Below are positions 61,401-64,000 of a stretch of 64,000 nt of DNA, piece by piece. The translations under genes and the position numbers were made by a program. Source of the stretch: Chrysemys picta bellii. Lineage: Eukaryota; Chordata; Testudines; Emydidae. The stretch covers positions 23,922,572 through 23,986,571 of the forward strand of contig NC_088800.1 of NCBI RefSeq assembly GCF_011386835.1. Direction: 5' to 3'. The first letter of the stretch is position 1. Every line of letters starts with the position of its first letter. The notes under the pieces are model-generated. The model was not told where the DNA came from. It did not search any database and worked only from the letters and a program-made list of their open reading frames with translations.

Positions 61401-62626
61401 TCTGGGCTTTAATCCCTAGGAATTATCATTATGACTTCACCTTAATTCGTGAAAAACAAAACTATATTTTGTAATGATCTTTTCTGTCACAATTTATATA
61501 ATAAAAATGTATTTTCACCTGCTAAAATAGCCAAGGACTTGAACCGAAGTCCAACTTCTAAACATTCTTGAATTTGCAGATGTCTCAATGCAGATCTAAA
61601 ACTCCCAGATAGCTTCTCTGTAACGGACCAAGTCAAAACCCCAGATTCTAAGGAAGTTTGGATCCAAATCCAGATCTGAACTTTGGGGCTGGGACTTTCA
61701 TAAATTATTCTGTCCCCAACCTCTTAAAGATAAAAGGATTAAAAAGAACTCCAGTGTAAGCAAAATATAACTTCATAAGTGATAATTATTCAAAGCTTTA
61801 GCATTTTTGTATTAATACAACAGTCCAAGATGTAATTTTTCTTTGTGACCTGAAACATGCATCACTGATCATTTTTAGTGTCCTGGAATAAGTAGATTGG
61901 TAACAAATTTTCATGACAGAAACACACACTCAATGAGATTATAAATTAGCTTCCTCAGAGAAGGCTCACTAATAAGATTAGATCTAAAATTTAGGTCACT
62001 TAATTTCAAGACTCAGCTAATGGGCTAAAAAAATGGATATCACTTCATAACATAAATTCAGATTCAATCTTTTCCTACCATAAACATTAATACCATTATA
62101 AAGTTACAACGATTAAGTTTGTTGTAAAATGAAATGATCCAACTGTAAAATTCATTTGATTGCTTATTGTATAGGCTCTAGTGCTAAAAAAGAAAAGATT
62201 CCATATCACATTACAAAGTTATAAAGTTTAAGCAATTAATTTTTTAGTATAGTATAAGCCTATTCTCACTGAAAAATGATAAATTTTAAAATCTCTTCAT
62301 TTCAAATTTGTAATATACTGATTTTATCTCCAAACACACTTACTTCACTTGTTTTCAATCAGATTAACTATTAAAAACATTTTAACAAAAACAATCCTCA
62401 CCTTTTCTTCTTTAATGTTCATTACTTAAATATGATAATAATAGAATGTGGATGTCCTTTGAATACCTGACAATTGTATGAGAAAATTGATAGGCTGGTA
62501 GGTCAGAAACAGGGCACTTGTCTTGTCTTGTAGAGAAATAATATATTATGAACTCATATTCTTAACATGGTTTAAGTACTAGAAAAAGTTGTGATGAAAG
62601 AATATGCCAATAAATTTTGCACTTAC
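61401..62626. other. AT-rich noncoding sequence
   Basis: A 'gatccaaatccagatctgaac' style stretch at 61520-61690 resembles 18595-18775. Otherwise nothing is recognised. Confidence 0.45.
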
Positions 62627-62813
62627 TCGGCAAGGGAATGTTTTTAATGCATTTCACCATCTGCTCTGTCTGCTCAGTTTTTGCCAGTGTCTGCACCTCA
62701 CCATTTCCATTGTCTACCACGGTCACTGGTTGATTGCTGATTGATGTCTTTTTCAAGGTTTTCATACTTCTTTGTACTTCTGCCAGTAGTGCTGCTTGTA
62801 TCACCTCAATAAT
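62627..62813 (-). CDS. candidate internal exon of an unidentified gene
   Basis: On the minus strand 'tttgcatccatgacag' precedes and CCGA|gtaagt follows a 187 nt open block (phase 0 start, phase 1 end). It encodes a polar stretch, including IIEVIQAALLAEVQRSMK, VVDNGNGEVQTLAKTEQ and EQMVKCIKNIPLP. Codons are mostly purine-first, as in real coding sequence, and the donor is a full consensus. An amphipathic N-terminal helix is plausible. This is the best exon candidate in the window, but I do not recognise the gene. Confidence 0.5.
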
Positions 62814-63128
62814 CTGTCATGGATGCAAAGATATTTGTATTTTTAATTATTTACATGGTTTTTTTCAAATGCTGATATTAGAAACACAATTTAAGACAGC
62901 TATAATAGTTGCCATTAGAAAGTCAACATTTGCCAATAGTTGCCACCTAGTGATAAATGAGATACCACCATTTTCCTTCCCATACTTAGATTAAAAAATA
63001 ACAGTTAACTGGATAGTAGCTGGGTGTTATCTGTTGTCAATGATGACTATCGTACAGCACGAGTTTTTAATTTTCACTTGCTTTTCTATAAACTAAAAGC
63101 TCCAATAAATTAGTATACTAGAGATTGT
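62814..63128. other. noncoding sequence, intron if the neighbouring exon is real
   Basis: Nothing recognised. Confidence 0.45.
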
Positions 63129-63216
63129 GGGTCAGATTTTTAGCTCGTGTAAATCAGCATAGCTTCATTGACTTCAATAAAACTTGCCAAATTTATACCA
63201 GCTAGGGATCAGACTC
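63129..63216. repeat. short palindromic repeat
   Basis: 'ggtcagatttttagctcg' pairs with 'ataccagctagggatcaga'; the hinge 'tcattgacttcaataaaa' is well kept. 88 bp. Confidence 0.65.
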
Positions 63217-64000
63217 GGTATGCTTAGTATGAAAATTCTCCAATTTGTTACATGCTGTGGGCAGCAATGAGTAAAAACTGCATAAGGACTTCATGATTTG
63301 GCTCTGCCTTCTTAGAATTCCAGTTGTTTAATCCTCAGTGCAGAAAGCTGCATTAATGTTTTGCTATTAGCACTGGTATCACATGCCTGCAGCTGCACCT
63401 CAGCCAGGCTGGTGCTATATTCTTTTTCAAAAGGAAGGAGAAGAAAGCACTCCATAGAACTTCTGTTACCCTAAAGGAAAGGTTACATATCTGCTGGAAT
63501 TACGATTGGCCTGCAATGTGAGTTCAGCAGTATGTTCTGGTAGTTGATTATTTCTGCCCTTACTTGGTGGTGTCACTGCATTTCAATATGAATTAAACAC
63601 AGAAAATCTATTTTGAATTAATAAGGCTGAACGTTTTGAATTAAATCTAGTACAGCATGGGAATTCTGTTAAAGCTTTTGTAGTACTCCTTCATCCTTGT
63701 GCCTAGGTACCACAGTATGGTTTAAAAATATCCCCAATGCTCTGAGACACACTGGATGGAAAACAGATGTTTCACTGTCAAGGTATAAATTGGCTGAGAT
63801 TCAACACACAACTGTTAATTGCTTTTGTGTGTTTAAGGCTTGACACGTTTTCACATATTTTAATGTGTTAAATTTCCACATGATTTTGGATGACACCTTA
63901 AGCCCCAAACACTATCTTCTCTACTGGGAGATTAAAAATCTCATAGCTCTTTTAATGAGAAAAGGACTTTTTTCAGGAGTTCTTTTCTAAAATGTCTCTT
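63217..64000. other. AT-rich noncoding sequence
   Basis: Nothing recognised. Confidence 0.45.

Overview
The window looks like nuclear DNA from a vertebrate, most likely a turtle (or a close sauropsid). The base composition is AT-rich. There are no bacterial-style gene arrays. It carries CR1 LINE 3' ends with ERV, hAT, Harbinger-like, pogo-like and Penelope-like elements whose sequences I recognise as typical of turtle genomes. The taxon call rests on recognised repeat families, not on a host gene.

No complete protein-coding gene is visible, and long stretches look like intron or intergenic sequence. Three or four short minus-strand stretches (about 62.7, 52.6, 17.9 and 3.7 kb) have open frames bounded by good splice sites. 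They could be internal exons of one minus-strand gene, but I cannot name it, and some may be chance. The 62.7 kb exon is the best supported.

Layout. 0-5 kb: an old tRNA-derived SINE, the 3.7 kb exon candidate and palindromic repeats. 6.4-7.7 kb: a nest of insertions built around a rearranged Penelope-like element with a hammerhead-ribozyme-like motif. 8.6-13 kb: hAT elements, one 871 bp long with an exact 8 bp target duplication and a C-rich minisatellite, then a minus-strand LTR-like block. 13-18 kb: mostly unique sequence. 18-23.3 kb: a 246 bp imperfect palindrome, two hAT elements, an ERV solo LTR with an exact 5 bp duplication, and a pogo/Tigger-like MITE. 27.7-28.1 kb: a decayed CR1. 33.1-36 kb: two plus-strand CR1 3' ends. 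48.2-49.8 kb: two hAT MITEs flanking a Penelope-like insertion that forms a perfect 83 bp inverted repeat. 50.8-51.9 kb: four diverged units of a roughly 250-290 bp tandem repeat. 53.8-55.3 kb: decayed L2-like LINE. 60-61.2 kb: a minus-strand CR1 with reverse transcriptase remnants.

Short (60-150 bp) palindromic repeats are scattered throughout. Most have a hinge resembling 'ccattgaagtcaatgg' and ends such as 'gggccaaattctg' or 'cctgatcctgca'. Apart from the candidate exons, the open frames in the window are best explained as chance frames or transposon remnants.
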